DNA of 64,000 nucleotides from Rathayibacter sp. VKM Ac-2754. GTDB taxonomy: Bacteria; Actinomycetota; Actinomycetes; Actinomycetales; Microbacteriaceae. The position numbers and the translations under genes were made by a program. The stretch covers positions 62,001 through 126,000 of the forward strand of contig NZ_WUCC01000004.1 in assembly GCF_009807095.1 (NCBI RefSeq), read 5' to 3'. The notes under the pieces are model-generated. The model did not search any database. It was not told where the DNA came from and saw only the letters and a program-made list of their open reading frames with translations. Below, in pieces: positions 58,063 to 64,000 of the stretch (positions are counted from its first letter, which is position 1; each line of letters starts with the position of its first letter).

Positions 58063-58716
58063 TCAGGCGGCTCGCCGCAGACCGGCGAGCGTCCGCCCGT
58101 GCTGGGTCGCGCGGCTCTCGGCGAGTCGCTTCAACTCGTCGGCGATCTCCGTGAACTGATCGAGCGCGGGGTTCACTCCGACGAGCGTGAACTCGCGCGT
58201 CACGATCTCGAGGTCGAGCTGCCAGACGTCCTCGAGGATGCGCCGCATCCACGCGCTGGCGTGGTCCCAGCCCTCCCTCGGGGTGCCGGCGGCGTAGTTG
58301 CCCCCCTGCACCGTCACCAGCACGGCGGGCTTTCCGGTGGTCACCGGTGCCGCACCGGGGGCCATCCGCGGGTCCGTCACCACGAGGTCGACGTAGGACT
58401 TGAAGTGCTGCGAGACGCCGAAGTTGTACAGCGGAACGGCGAACAGCAGCGCGTCGGCCGCGGCGAGCTCGTCGGTCAGCGCGGCGGCCAGCGCGACGGC
58501 GGCTCTCTGGCCGGGTGTGCGCTCGGGCTCGGGCGTCATCGACGCCGTCACGGCGTCGGACCAGGCAGTCGCCGGCATCGGTTCGACGCCGATGTGCCGT
58601 CTGACGATCGTGGAGTCGGGGTGGGTAGCGCTCCACTCGGCCTCGACGAGGTCGCCCAGGGCGCGACTCGTGGAGCCTTCGGTGCGGATGCTGGCATCCA
58701 GGCGGAACAGGGACAT
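58063..58716 (-). CDS. azoR: FMN-dependent NADH:quinone reductase / azoreductase
   Basis: A 217-residue flavodoxin-fold protein of the AzoR family: LFRLDASIRTEGSTSRALGD (FMN phosphate loop), FAVPLYNFGVSQHFKSYVDLV and VTVQGGNYAAGTPREGWDHA match family blocks. It reduces quinones and azo or nitro compounds with NAD(P)H, protecting from electrophiles. GAAGGAG precedes the ATG. It is divergent from an HxlR regulator; the pair resembles the electrophile-sensing azoreductase/YodB systems of Gram-positive bacteria, although the conserved Cys of YodB cannot be assumed here. Confidence 0.92.
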   Translation of the reverse strand: MSLFRLDASIRTEGSTSRALGDLVEAEWSATHPDSTIVRRHIGVEPMPATAWSDAVTASMTPEPERTPGQRAAVALAAALTDELAAADALLFAVPLYNFGVSQHFKSYVDLVVTDPRMAPGAAPVTTGKPAVLVTVQGGNYAAGTPREGWDHASAWMRRILEDVWQLDLEIVTREFTLVGVNPALDQFTEIADELKRLAESRATQHGRTLAGLRRAA

Positions 58717-58758
58717 GGCGCTCCTTCGATCGGGCTCGACCAGGTCGGTCGGGCTATG

Positions 58759-58827
58759 GTTACGATCGGTAACTCTCCACGGCGGGTCCCCGTTACCGCA
58801 AACGAGGTCTCGTTACCCGGCGGTAAC
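58759..58827. promoter_or_regulatory. Repeated GTTAC/GTAAC operator half sites (azoR/HxlR region)
   Basis: GTTAC-gatcg-GTAAC (58759-58773) and GTTAC-ccggcg-GTAAC (58812-58827), plus a third GTTAC at 58792, lie in the 120-base gap between the divergent genes. CGTTACC repeats exactly 20 bases apart (58791 and 58811), two helical turns. Confidence 0.7.
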
Positions 58828-58839
58828 CGAAGGAGTCGC

Positions 58840-59286
58840 ATGGCCCAGCACGAGATCGACCTCGACCTGCACGACCGGCTCAGCCAGTCGATGCCGACGA
58901 TGGCCGAGCTCTGCACCAGCGATGATCCGGACCTGTTCCGGTCGCTTCTCTCCCGCATCGGCGACAAGTGGACCCTGCTGGTGATCGGGGTCCTCGGGGA
59001 GGATCGGCGGAGGTTCACCGAGCTCTCGCAGATCATCCCCGGCATCTCGCGTCGGATGCTCACCGTCACCCTGCGTGCGCTCGAGCGGGACGGCCTCGTC
59101 TCCCGGACCGTCTACGCCGAGGTGCCGCCGCGGGTGGAGTACGAGCTCACCCCTCTCGGCGGATCGCTGAAGCAGGTGGCGCTCACCCTCGGCGACTGGG
59201 TGAGTGAGCATCAGCGCACCATCCTCGGCAACCGGCACGCCTTCGACGCTTCCGCGTCGGGCGGGACCGGTCCCGACCTCGACTAG
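58840..59286 (+). CDS. HxlR-family transcriptional regulator
   Basis: A 148-residue winged-helix regulator: RIGDKWTLLVIGVLGEDRRRFTELSQIIPGISRRMLTVTLRALERDGLVSRTVYAEVPPRVEYELTPLG is the complete HxlR domain. One cysteine (ELCTSDD, Cys27) lies N-terminal of the domain, in a position reminiscent of thiol-sensing members (YodB, HypR); redox sensing is therefore a possibility. AAGGAG precedes the ATG. Divergent from azoR with repeated operator half sites between. Confidence 0.92.
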   Translation: MAQHEIDLDLHDRLSQSMPTMAELCTSDDPDLFRSLLSRIGDKWTLLVIGVLGEDRRRFTELSQIIPGISRRMLTVTLRALERDGLVSRTVYAEVPPRVEYELTPLGGSLKQVALTLGDWVSEHQRTILGNRHAFDASASGGTGPDLD

Positions 59287-59321
59287 ACGCCGCGTCCGGT
59301 CGTGACGACCGTGCGGCGGGC

Positions 59322-60578
59322 TCAGGGGGCGGAGACGAGCGCGCGCCGCATGCTGCGGGCCGCGACTGCCGTGCACAGAGCACACGCGGCCGCGGTCACC
59401 CCGAGGAGGACCCACATCGGCGCGAACGAGGCCAGAGCCGCGAGGATCGCAGGCAGGAGGAACCCCACGTACGTCAGCGAGTAGTACACCGCTGTGATCC
59501 CCGCGAGATCCTGAGGCGTCGCCAGCCCCTGAGCCGTGGTGAGTCCGGAGACCATCGCGAGCCCGTAGCCGGCTCCGAAGACCGGAGCGGCGACGAGCAC
59601 GATCCACACCTGGTGCGTGGCGGCGGCGGGGATCAGCAGAAGCGCCCCCGCGGCGATGAGCGATCCGCCCACCAGCCCCATGCGCCCGCGCAGGTACTTC
59701 GCGAGGTGGCCCGAGAAGAACTGCGTGGCCCAGCCGACGCCGAGGGTGATGACCGTCACGAGGGTGGCGAAGCCGATGGTGAACCCGGGGATGCGGTCGC
59801 TCACCAGGCTCGGACCCACGGCGAACGAGAGGGCCGGTGCCGCGAACACCCAGGGCGCGAGCGGGAGGATGACCCGGAGGAAGGTCGGCCTGGCGCGTCG
59901 CGGAACGCGGAGATCGCCGAGCAGCCTCGCGTCGACCTCCGCCGGCGGAGGTCGACGCTCGGTCGCGTCAGCGATCGGCACGCCGGGGTCGGATCGCCGG
60001 GTCTCGGATGCCCGCAGCAGGACGATCAGGGCGACAACGCACGCGGCGATCTGCACGAGGTACGGCAGCACCGCGGGCCACGGAGCCCACTGGGCCAGGG
60101 CTCCGCCCACGCCGGCGCCGCCTCCGAAGCCGATCGTGAGCATGCCCGCCGCGCGCCGGGCGCCGGCCGTGGAGCGTCCCTCCGCGATCGACAGCTCCTT
60201 GATCCAGGAGGTGCCGACGACCATCCCGGCCGCGACACTGAGGCCGCAGACGAACCGTCCGACGCAGAGCCCGGCGAAGCTCGAGCTCGAACTCGCGAGC
60301 ACGATGCTCCCGAGGATGCCGAGGACGAGACCCGCCATCAGCACCGGTCGCCGTCCGTACCGGTCCGACCACGCCCCCGACAGAGCGAATCCGGGAACGA
60401 TCCCGACGACGTAGGCCCCAAGCAGGATGTTCACCTGCACCTGCGAGAAGCCCTCCACCAACCGGTAGTACTGCATCAGCGGCAGGAAGTGGTTGCCACC
60501 CCAGCCGAGGACGATGAGCGAGGGGGCGACGAGGAGCCAGGAGCGGGTGCGCGTGGCGGTCGACGGGGAACTACTCAT
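59322..60578 (-). CDS. Major facilitator superfamily (MFS) transporter
   Basis: A 418-residue 12-helix transporter. The MFS signature between helices 2 and 3 reads GAWSDRYGRRPVLMAGL (motif A), and a symmetrical FSGHLAKYLRGRMGL occurs after helix 8. Helix 1 starts at LLVAPSLIVLGWGG. The central loop is long and charged. Such proteins export drugs or move small molecules; no substrate can be given. It overlaps the end of the SnoaL-like gene by 8 bases, so the two are co-translated. Confidence 0.9.
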   Translation of the reverse strand: MSSSPSTATRTRSWLLVAPSLIVLGWGGNHFLPLMQYYRLVEGFSQVQVNILLGAYVVGIVPGFALSGAWSDRYGRRPVLMAGLVLGILGSIVLASSSSSFAGLCVGRFVCGLSVAAGMVVGTSWIKELSIAEGRSTAGARRAAGMLTIGFGGGAGVGGALAQWAPWPAVLPYLVQIAACVVALIVLLRASETRRSDPGVPIADATERRPPPAEVDARLLGDLRVPRRARPTFLRVILPLAPWVFAAPALSFAVGPSLVSDRIPGFTIGFATLVTVITLGVGWATQFFSGHLAKYLRGRMGLVGGSLIAAGALLLIPAAATHQVWIVLVAAPVFGAGYGLAMVSGLTTAQGLATPQDLAGITAVYYSLTYVGFLLPAILAALASFAPMWVLLGVTAAACALCTAVAARSMRRALVSAP

Positions 60579-60987
60579 TCACGTCGGGCTGGTAGACCTT
60601 CCGGAAAGCGTCCTTGCGAGCGATCTTCCCTCCGCGGAACTCGTAGATGTCGCAGCCTCGCGTGACCAGGACCGTTCCGTCGGGTCCGGTGCCCGTGAAG
60701 GACCAGGTGCCCGCACCGCGGGACCCGGCGATGAGGGGCCCCTCGTCCTCGTGCCGCTCCTGACCCGTGTCGAAGGCGAGCATGAGCGCGAAGCCCTCGC
60801 GGACCTGCTCCTTCCCGGTCCAGGTCCGGCCGGGCTCGGGGCCGACGGACGCGCTGTAGACGCAGTCGTCGGTGACGTGGCTCATCAGCGCCTCGAGGTC
60901 GTGGCGGCTCCAGGCGTCGCTGAACGCGGCCAGCACTTCGGGCGTCATCTCGCTCGTGTCGTGCTCGGTCGAAGAGGAATCATTCAT
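60571..60987 (-). CDS. SnoaL-like (NTF2-fold) protein
   Basis: A 138-residue SnoaL/NTF2-fold protein: TPEVLAAFSDAWSRHDLEALMSHVTDDCVYSASVG, TWTGKEQVREGFALML, GPLIAGSRGAGTWSFTGTGP and GGKIARKDAFRKV are the family blocks. Members bind or isomerise small hydrophobic compounds; no catalytic residue can be identified. It is the first gene of a two-gene operon with the MFS transporter, which may export or import its ligand. Confidence 0.88.
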   Translation of the reverse strand: MNDSSSTEHDTSEMTPEVLAAFSDAWSRHDLEALMSHVTDDCVYSASVGPEPGRTWTGKEQVREGFALMLAFDTGQERHEDEGPLIAGSRGAGTWSFTGTGPDGTVLVTRGCDIYEFRGGKIARKDAFRKVYQPDVNE

Positions 60988-61156
60988 CAGTGAACCGCGG
61001 TCCTTCGAGTCGGCGGACCGTCGTCGGTCGCTCTGCGACCGTGGCAGGTGTCCGGTCGCGGTCGCAAGAGCCTGTAGCGGTCATGTCCGGAAGCGGCCGA
61101 TCGGTGGTCGGGATCGCGGTACGGACGGCAGCGCTCGCTGTCGCAGCTCGGCCTCC
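60988..61156. other. Short gap without a gene
   Basis: The 169 bases upstream of the SnoaL gene and downstream of the MerR gene; probably contains the SnoaL/MFS promoter. Confidence 0.3.
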
Positions 61157-62056
61157 TCAGGTCGCCGCCGCCGCCTCCGCCGCGCCGAGTCGCACGGCCA
61201 GCTCCATCGCGCGCCGGCGGGCCGGGGAGAAGTCGTAGGGCATGCTCCGGATGATCTCCGCCGCGCTCCTCGCCCGGGAGCCCTGCGTGTCGGGGTCGGG
61301 CGCCGGGGCGGCGTCCCCGGGCGGGTGCGCCTCGTCCCAGGCGTCGAAGAGAGCGTCGTCCTCCTCCTGCTGACCGGACGCCTCGATGACGCGCATCAGC
61401 GCCGTCTCGAAGGCGTGCCTCTCGGCCGCCACCTGCGCCACCCGGGGGTCGTCGACGGCGACCGTGTCGTCGAGCGCCTCCTCGGCGGCATCGACGCGGT
61501 CGGACTCCGCTCGCAGTGCCGGATCGGCGGCCAGGGCGACGAAGCGCCCAGCCTGGACGGCGGCGCCGAGCGGACCGAAGATCCGCTCGGTCACCAGCAG
61601 GACGTCCAGGTCGTCCTGGCGCAGCGAGCCCTCGGGCGCGCCCTCGAGGCGGCCCGAGACGAGATCGTCGAGCAGTCCCAGCCGGCTGCCGAGGGCCAGC
61701 ATGCGCTGCACCGAGGCCCGCTTCCGCTGCAGTTCCTCCTCCTGAGCGGCGAGGGTGTCCTCCAGTCGTGCGAGGACGCCTGCGATCTCCTCCTCGCCGT
61801 CGGCGCCGCCCGGTGCGGCTCCGTCGAAGGCGTCGCGGATGTCGTCGAGGGCGATCCCGGCGTCGGCCATCCGCCGGATCCAGAGCAGCCGGATGATCTC
61901 CGGATAGCCGTACCGGCGGCGGCCGTCGCTGCCCCGCTCGCGCTCGGGGAGCAGGCCGACCTGGTGGTAGTGGCGGATCGCTCGAGGAGTGACGCCGACG
62001 AACGCCGCGGCGTCGCCGATCGGGACCTGACGGGGCGGGGTCGGGAACGGGTGCAT
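61157..62056 (-). CDS. MerR-family transcriptional regulator
   Basis: A 299-residue MerR-family protein: VPIGDAAAFVGVTPRAIRHYHQVGLLPERERGSDGRRRYGYPEIIRLLWIRRMADAGIALDDIRDAF is the complete DNA-binding domain (residues about 9-75), followed by a coiled-coil dimer helix and a long C-terminal effector region (about 110-299), longer than metal-sensing members and without a Cys cluster. GAGAGGTC precedes the ATG at 62056. On the same strand as SnoaL/MFS downstream, so may regulate them. Confidence 0.9.
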   Translation of the reverse strand: MHPFPTPPRQVPIGDAAAFVGVTPRAIRHYHQVGLLPERERGSDGRRRYGYPEIIRLLWIRRMADAGIALDDIRDAFDGAAPGGADGEEEIAGVLARLEDTLAAQEEELQRKRASVQRMLALGSRLGLLDDLVSGRLEGAPEGSLRQDDLDVLLVTERIFGPLGAAVQAGRFVALAADPALRAESDRVDAAEEALDDTVAVDDPRVAQVAAERHAFETALMRVIEASGQQEEDDALFDAWDEAHPPGDAAPAPDPDTQGSRARSAAEIIRSMPYDFSPARRRAMELAVRLGAAEAAAAT

Positions 62057-62142
62057 GGCGGACCTCTCGGAGCGGGACGGGACGTGCTTCGAGCAGACCA
62101 CATGACGCTGCGGCAGGTGCAAGCTGCTGGTTCGATGACTCC

Positions 62143-62613
62143 ATGACCGAGACCACCGAGCAGAAGTGGGCGAACCCCGAGCCGGAGATCCACCGAGCGC
62201 TCGCGCGGTGGGCCGCCGACTGTGCAGAACGAGCCCTTCCCGTGTTCGAGGAGTGGGATCCGATCGACACCCGCCCACGACACGCGCTCGATGTCCTCCG
62301 AGCCTGGGAGCGGGGAGAGGTGCCCATGACGGAGTGCCGTTCCGCTGCGTTCGCGGCTCATGCCGCCGCACGGTCCGCCACTCAGGCCGGCGCCACCGCA
62401 GCGACCGCCGCCGCGAGAGCAGCCGGGCAGGCCGCGGCCGTCGCCCACATGGCCGATCACGCGCCTCATGCCGCGACGTACGCGGCGAAGGCGATCGCGC
62501 TGCACGGATCGGGCGACGGCGACCGGGAAGCCGAACGGCGACGCCAGTGGGAGATGCTCGACCCCGACCTCCGTCCGATCAGCTTCTCGAAGGGGCTCCC
62601 GACCGTCTCGTAG
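62143..62613 (+). CDS. Putative immunity protein, Imm-5-like
   Basis: A 156-residue Ala-rich helical protein that follows the Imm-5 pattern: RWAADCAERALPVFEEWDPIDTRPRHALDVLRAWERGEV, SAAFAAHAAARSATQAGATA and AAARAAGQAAAVAHMADHAPHAATYA. Imm-5 proteins are predicted immunity proteins of polymorphic toxin systems; no toxin gene is visible in the window. ATG at 62143. It is divergent from the MerR gene. Confidence 0.78.
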   Translation: MTETTEQKWANPEPEIHRALARWAADCAERALPVFEEWDPIDTRPRHALDVLRAWERGEVPMTECRSAAFAAHAAARSATQAGATAATAAARAAGQAAAVAHMADHAPHAATYAAKAIALHGSGDGDREAERRRQWEMLDPDLRPISFSKGLPTVS

Positions 62614-62666
62614 GGGGATGGATCGGCGGTCGCGTCTCACGTCGCCATGCCTGCCCTGAAGAGGGA

Positions 62667-63321
62667 TCAGCGCGCCCGTCTCGGCCAGGCCTCCCACACT
62701 CGGCTCCACGGCGGGGACAGCTGCCGGCCGTCGTGGTCGCTCACCGGGTGCCGGCCCTCGGTAGTGCTGTATCCGCTCGTCAGGCCGAGCTCGTCGGAGC
62801 CGCCGATGCGGTAGCCGACGGTGAGACTGTCGTCACCGGCGGTGATGCTCTCCTCGTAGCGGCCCGCGACGACGTCGAGGATCGCGCGCTCGAGGTCGTC
62901 CGCGAGGGCGGTCCAGCCGTCGTCGCAGGCGTCGCATCCGCAGACGGGGTACTCGAACCGATGCAGTCCTCCGGCGTGCAGGAGGATGCCGGGGAAGACG
63001 GTGTAGACGATCGTCAGCGGTGCGGCCCCGGCGGTCGCGGGGGTCAGACGGACGGCGCGGGTGGCCCAGGAGATCTCGGCCTCGTCCCTGGACGCCAGGG
63101 CCGGGTCGTCCTCGATCGTGACGTCGCAGGTTCGCACGAGGTGCTCGATCAGAGCGTCAGCGATCGTGTGGAGGGGGCGGAAGCGCTCGGTGTCGCTCGT
63201 GACGGAGTAGCTCTCGTCGGGAGGTGATCCTCCTCCCCACCGAGTGCCGTAGGGGGATGGGCCGACCGTCCTCGTCGGTGAAGACGCGGTCCTCGACAGC
63301 GGGTCGGGCGTAGTCCGTCAT
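62667..63321 (-). pseudogene. DUF6226-family protein, disrupted by one extra C
   Basis: A complete DUF6226 protein (217 residues) is encoded apart from a one-base frameshift. The first segment runs from the ATG at 63321 (MTDYARPAVEDRVFTDEDGR); at the run of five C (63252-63256 on the plus strand as G) the frame must shift by one to continue PYGTRWGGGSPPDESYSVTS, RFRPLHTIADALIEHLVR and the C-terminal part with CGCDACDDGWTALADDLE and WEAWPRRAR. Removing one C would restore the gene. A -10-like TACTCT just upstream suggests leaderless transcription. A sequencing error is also possible. Confidence 0.8.
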
Positions 63322-63355
63322 GGAGGAGAGAGTACGAGTCGTCGCCTCGTCCGGC

Positions 63356-63565
63356 CGGCAGCGTTTCGTCGAGGGACGGGCGGGTGGGCGATCCGGCGTC
63401 GAAAGGCGGGTGCGGGTCGTACTCCACGGTGAGCTGGACGGCTCGTGCTGTCGCCTCGTCGTAGACCTCGGCGGCCACCGTCAGCGCGAAGTCGATGCCG
63501 CTCGTGACCCCTCCGCCGGTGATGAGGCTGCCGTCGCGACGGACCTTCAAGGCGGACGACACGAG
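63356..63565 (-). pseudogene. DJ-1/PfpI-family fragment
   Basis: SLITGGGVTSGIDFALTVAA, VQLTVEYDPHPPFDAGSP is the C-terminal third of a DJ-1/PfpI (isonitrile-hydratase-like) protein. The upstream two thirds, including the nucleophilic Cys, are absent, and the frame continues past the expected end of the protein into the DUF6226 gene. No start codon in a credible place. Confidence 0.7.
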
Positions 63566-63636
63566 CCCGTTCTGCCGATCGGAGGTGTCGTCGCTCGCGT
63601 TGTCCCGCTCGACTGCGTCGTCCCGTCCGGGATCGA

Positions 63637-63795
63637 TCAGCGGATGCCGAGGTCGTCGCCCGGTTCGACGTCCGCCGGACGGAACCGGCCGGCGTGGAGC
63701 GGGCCGGTGCTCCACGGGGCGATGGTCGCCCGGCCGAGGCCGGCGTGCGCGACGGAGCCCGGGCCGTCGACGACGAAGCGGCCACCGGCGAGGTG
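63637..63795 (-). pseudogene. Remnant open frame without a start codon
   Basis: A 53-codon coding-like segment (AGGRFVVDGPGSVAHAGLGR, ATIAPWSTGPLHAGRFRPAD) ends at TGA 63637-63639, with no ATG, GTG or TTG in frame upstream. I do not recognise the family. It appears to be the C-terminal remnant of a lost gene. Confidence 0.4.
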
Positions 63796-63824
63796 CCGGC
63801 GGCCGCTTCTCGGGTGAGTCGTGC

Positions 63825-64000
63825 TCAGGCGCAGCGGGCGAGGTACTGCGTCACGTCGGCTCGGGTGAGGGTCTTCAGTGCGTCGAGGTCGTGGCTCCGG
63901 AGGTATGCGCGGGCGGCGGCGGTGGCCTTCGCGAGGGTCGGCTTCGAGCGGTCGAGGCAGGGGGCGGAGTCGAGCGGGTCGGTGCTCGGAGTGCGCAGGT
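63825..64000 (-). CDS. C-terminal end of an unidentified gene (cut by window edge)
   Basis: The last 58 codons of a gene entering from the right edge on the minus strand and stopping at TGA 63825-63827. The visible part contains an Ala-rich helix, ATAAARAYLRSHDLDALKTL, and ends QYLARCA. A Cys near the end (LDSAPCLDRSKP) may pair with one in the missing part. Too little is present to name a family. Confidence 0.55.
   Translation of the reverse strand, partial: LRTPSTDPLDSAPCLDRSKPTLAKATAAARAYLRSHDLDALKTLTRADVTQYLARCA

Noticed and set aside
1-64000. tRNA, rRNA, prophage, transposase or integrase genes
   Set aside because: I looked for cloverleaf ends, conserved rRNA segments, and recombinase motifs and saw none; this does not exclude small RNAs that cannot be recognised by eye.

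Overview
The window is about 70% G+C, has strong Shine-Dalgarno sites (GGAGG, AAGGA), many GTG starts, short translational overlaps, and gene families typical of high-GC Actinobacteria (DIP1984, DUF3349, DUF4394, DUF6226, DUF2382, LPXTG-like surface proteins). With a GH53 galactanase, a DUF3494 surface adhesin and numerous secreted proteins, it fits a plant- or soil-associated member of the Microbacteriaceae (Rathayibacter/Curtobacterium/Clavibacter type). That genus-level statement is inference. I see no rRNA, tRNA, CRISPR array, prophage or transposase; the region looks chromosomal.

Layout. 1-4732: end of a metallophosphoesterase, then a Fbp-type (iron(III)-like) ABC importer (binding lipoprotein, fused permease, ATPase) with a histidine phosphatase at the end of the operon. 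4838-11492: cell-envelope and secreted proteins, including a GH53 endo-galactanase and a DUF3494 (ice-binding-like) surface protein with about 440 residues of Thr/Pro repeats. 11718-26786: a mosaic of small metabolic and regulatory genes (XRE-cupin regulator divergent from a flavin monooxygenase, methyltransferases, VOC proteins, an HSL-type hydrolase, AraC-type regulators, an acyl-CoA synthetase, an SDR, an M23 peptidase). 26983-31610: copies of a palindromic intergenic repeat, with a PiT phosphate-transport operon in the middle. 31617-35367: a glycosyltransferase/epimerase/MBL-hydrolase operon divergent from a KAS III-type condensing enzyme, the best candidate for an undescribed lipid or small-molecule pathway. 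35456-37216: a secreted beta-helix protein. 38330-41482: a TetR repressor, two putative operators, two DUF2382 proteins and a CmpX-like membrane channel, a candidate stress module. 44324-46991: two paralogous aldo/keto reductases flanking a MmyB-type regulator. 48413-49630: a photolyase/cryptochrome-like flavoprotein with its FAD domain first. 50902-62056: several regulator/enzyme pairs (SDR/TetR, AzoR/HxlR, MFS/SnoaL/MerR), an ECF sigma factor with a membrane partner, and a multidrug-type ABC exporter. 57728-64000 holds decayed genes: a deleted copy of the photolyase gene, a DUF6226 gene broken by one extra C, and a DJ-1/PfpI fragment.

The recurring theme is local regulator/target pairs with visible palindromic operators between divergent genes. 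Four such sites are described (12330-12363, 39133-39169, 51700-51718, 58759-58827). The most unusual single observation is that the TetR gene at 38330-39046 has a strong Shine-Dalgarno site and an intact N-terminal DNA-binding domain but only ATC where the start codon should be.
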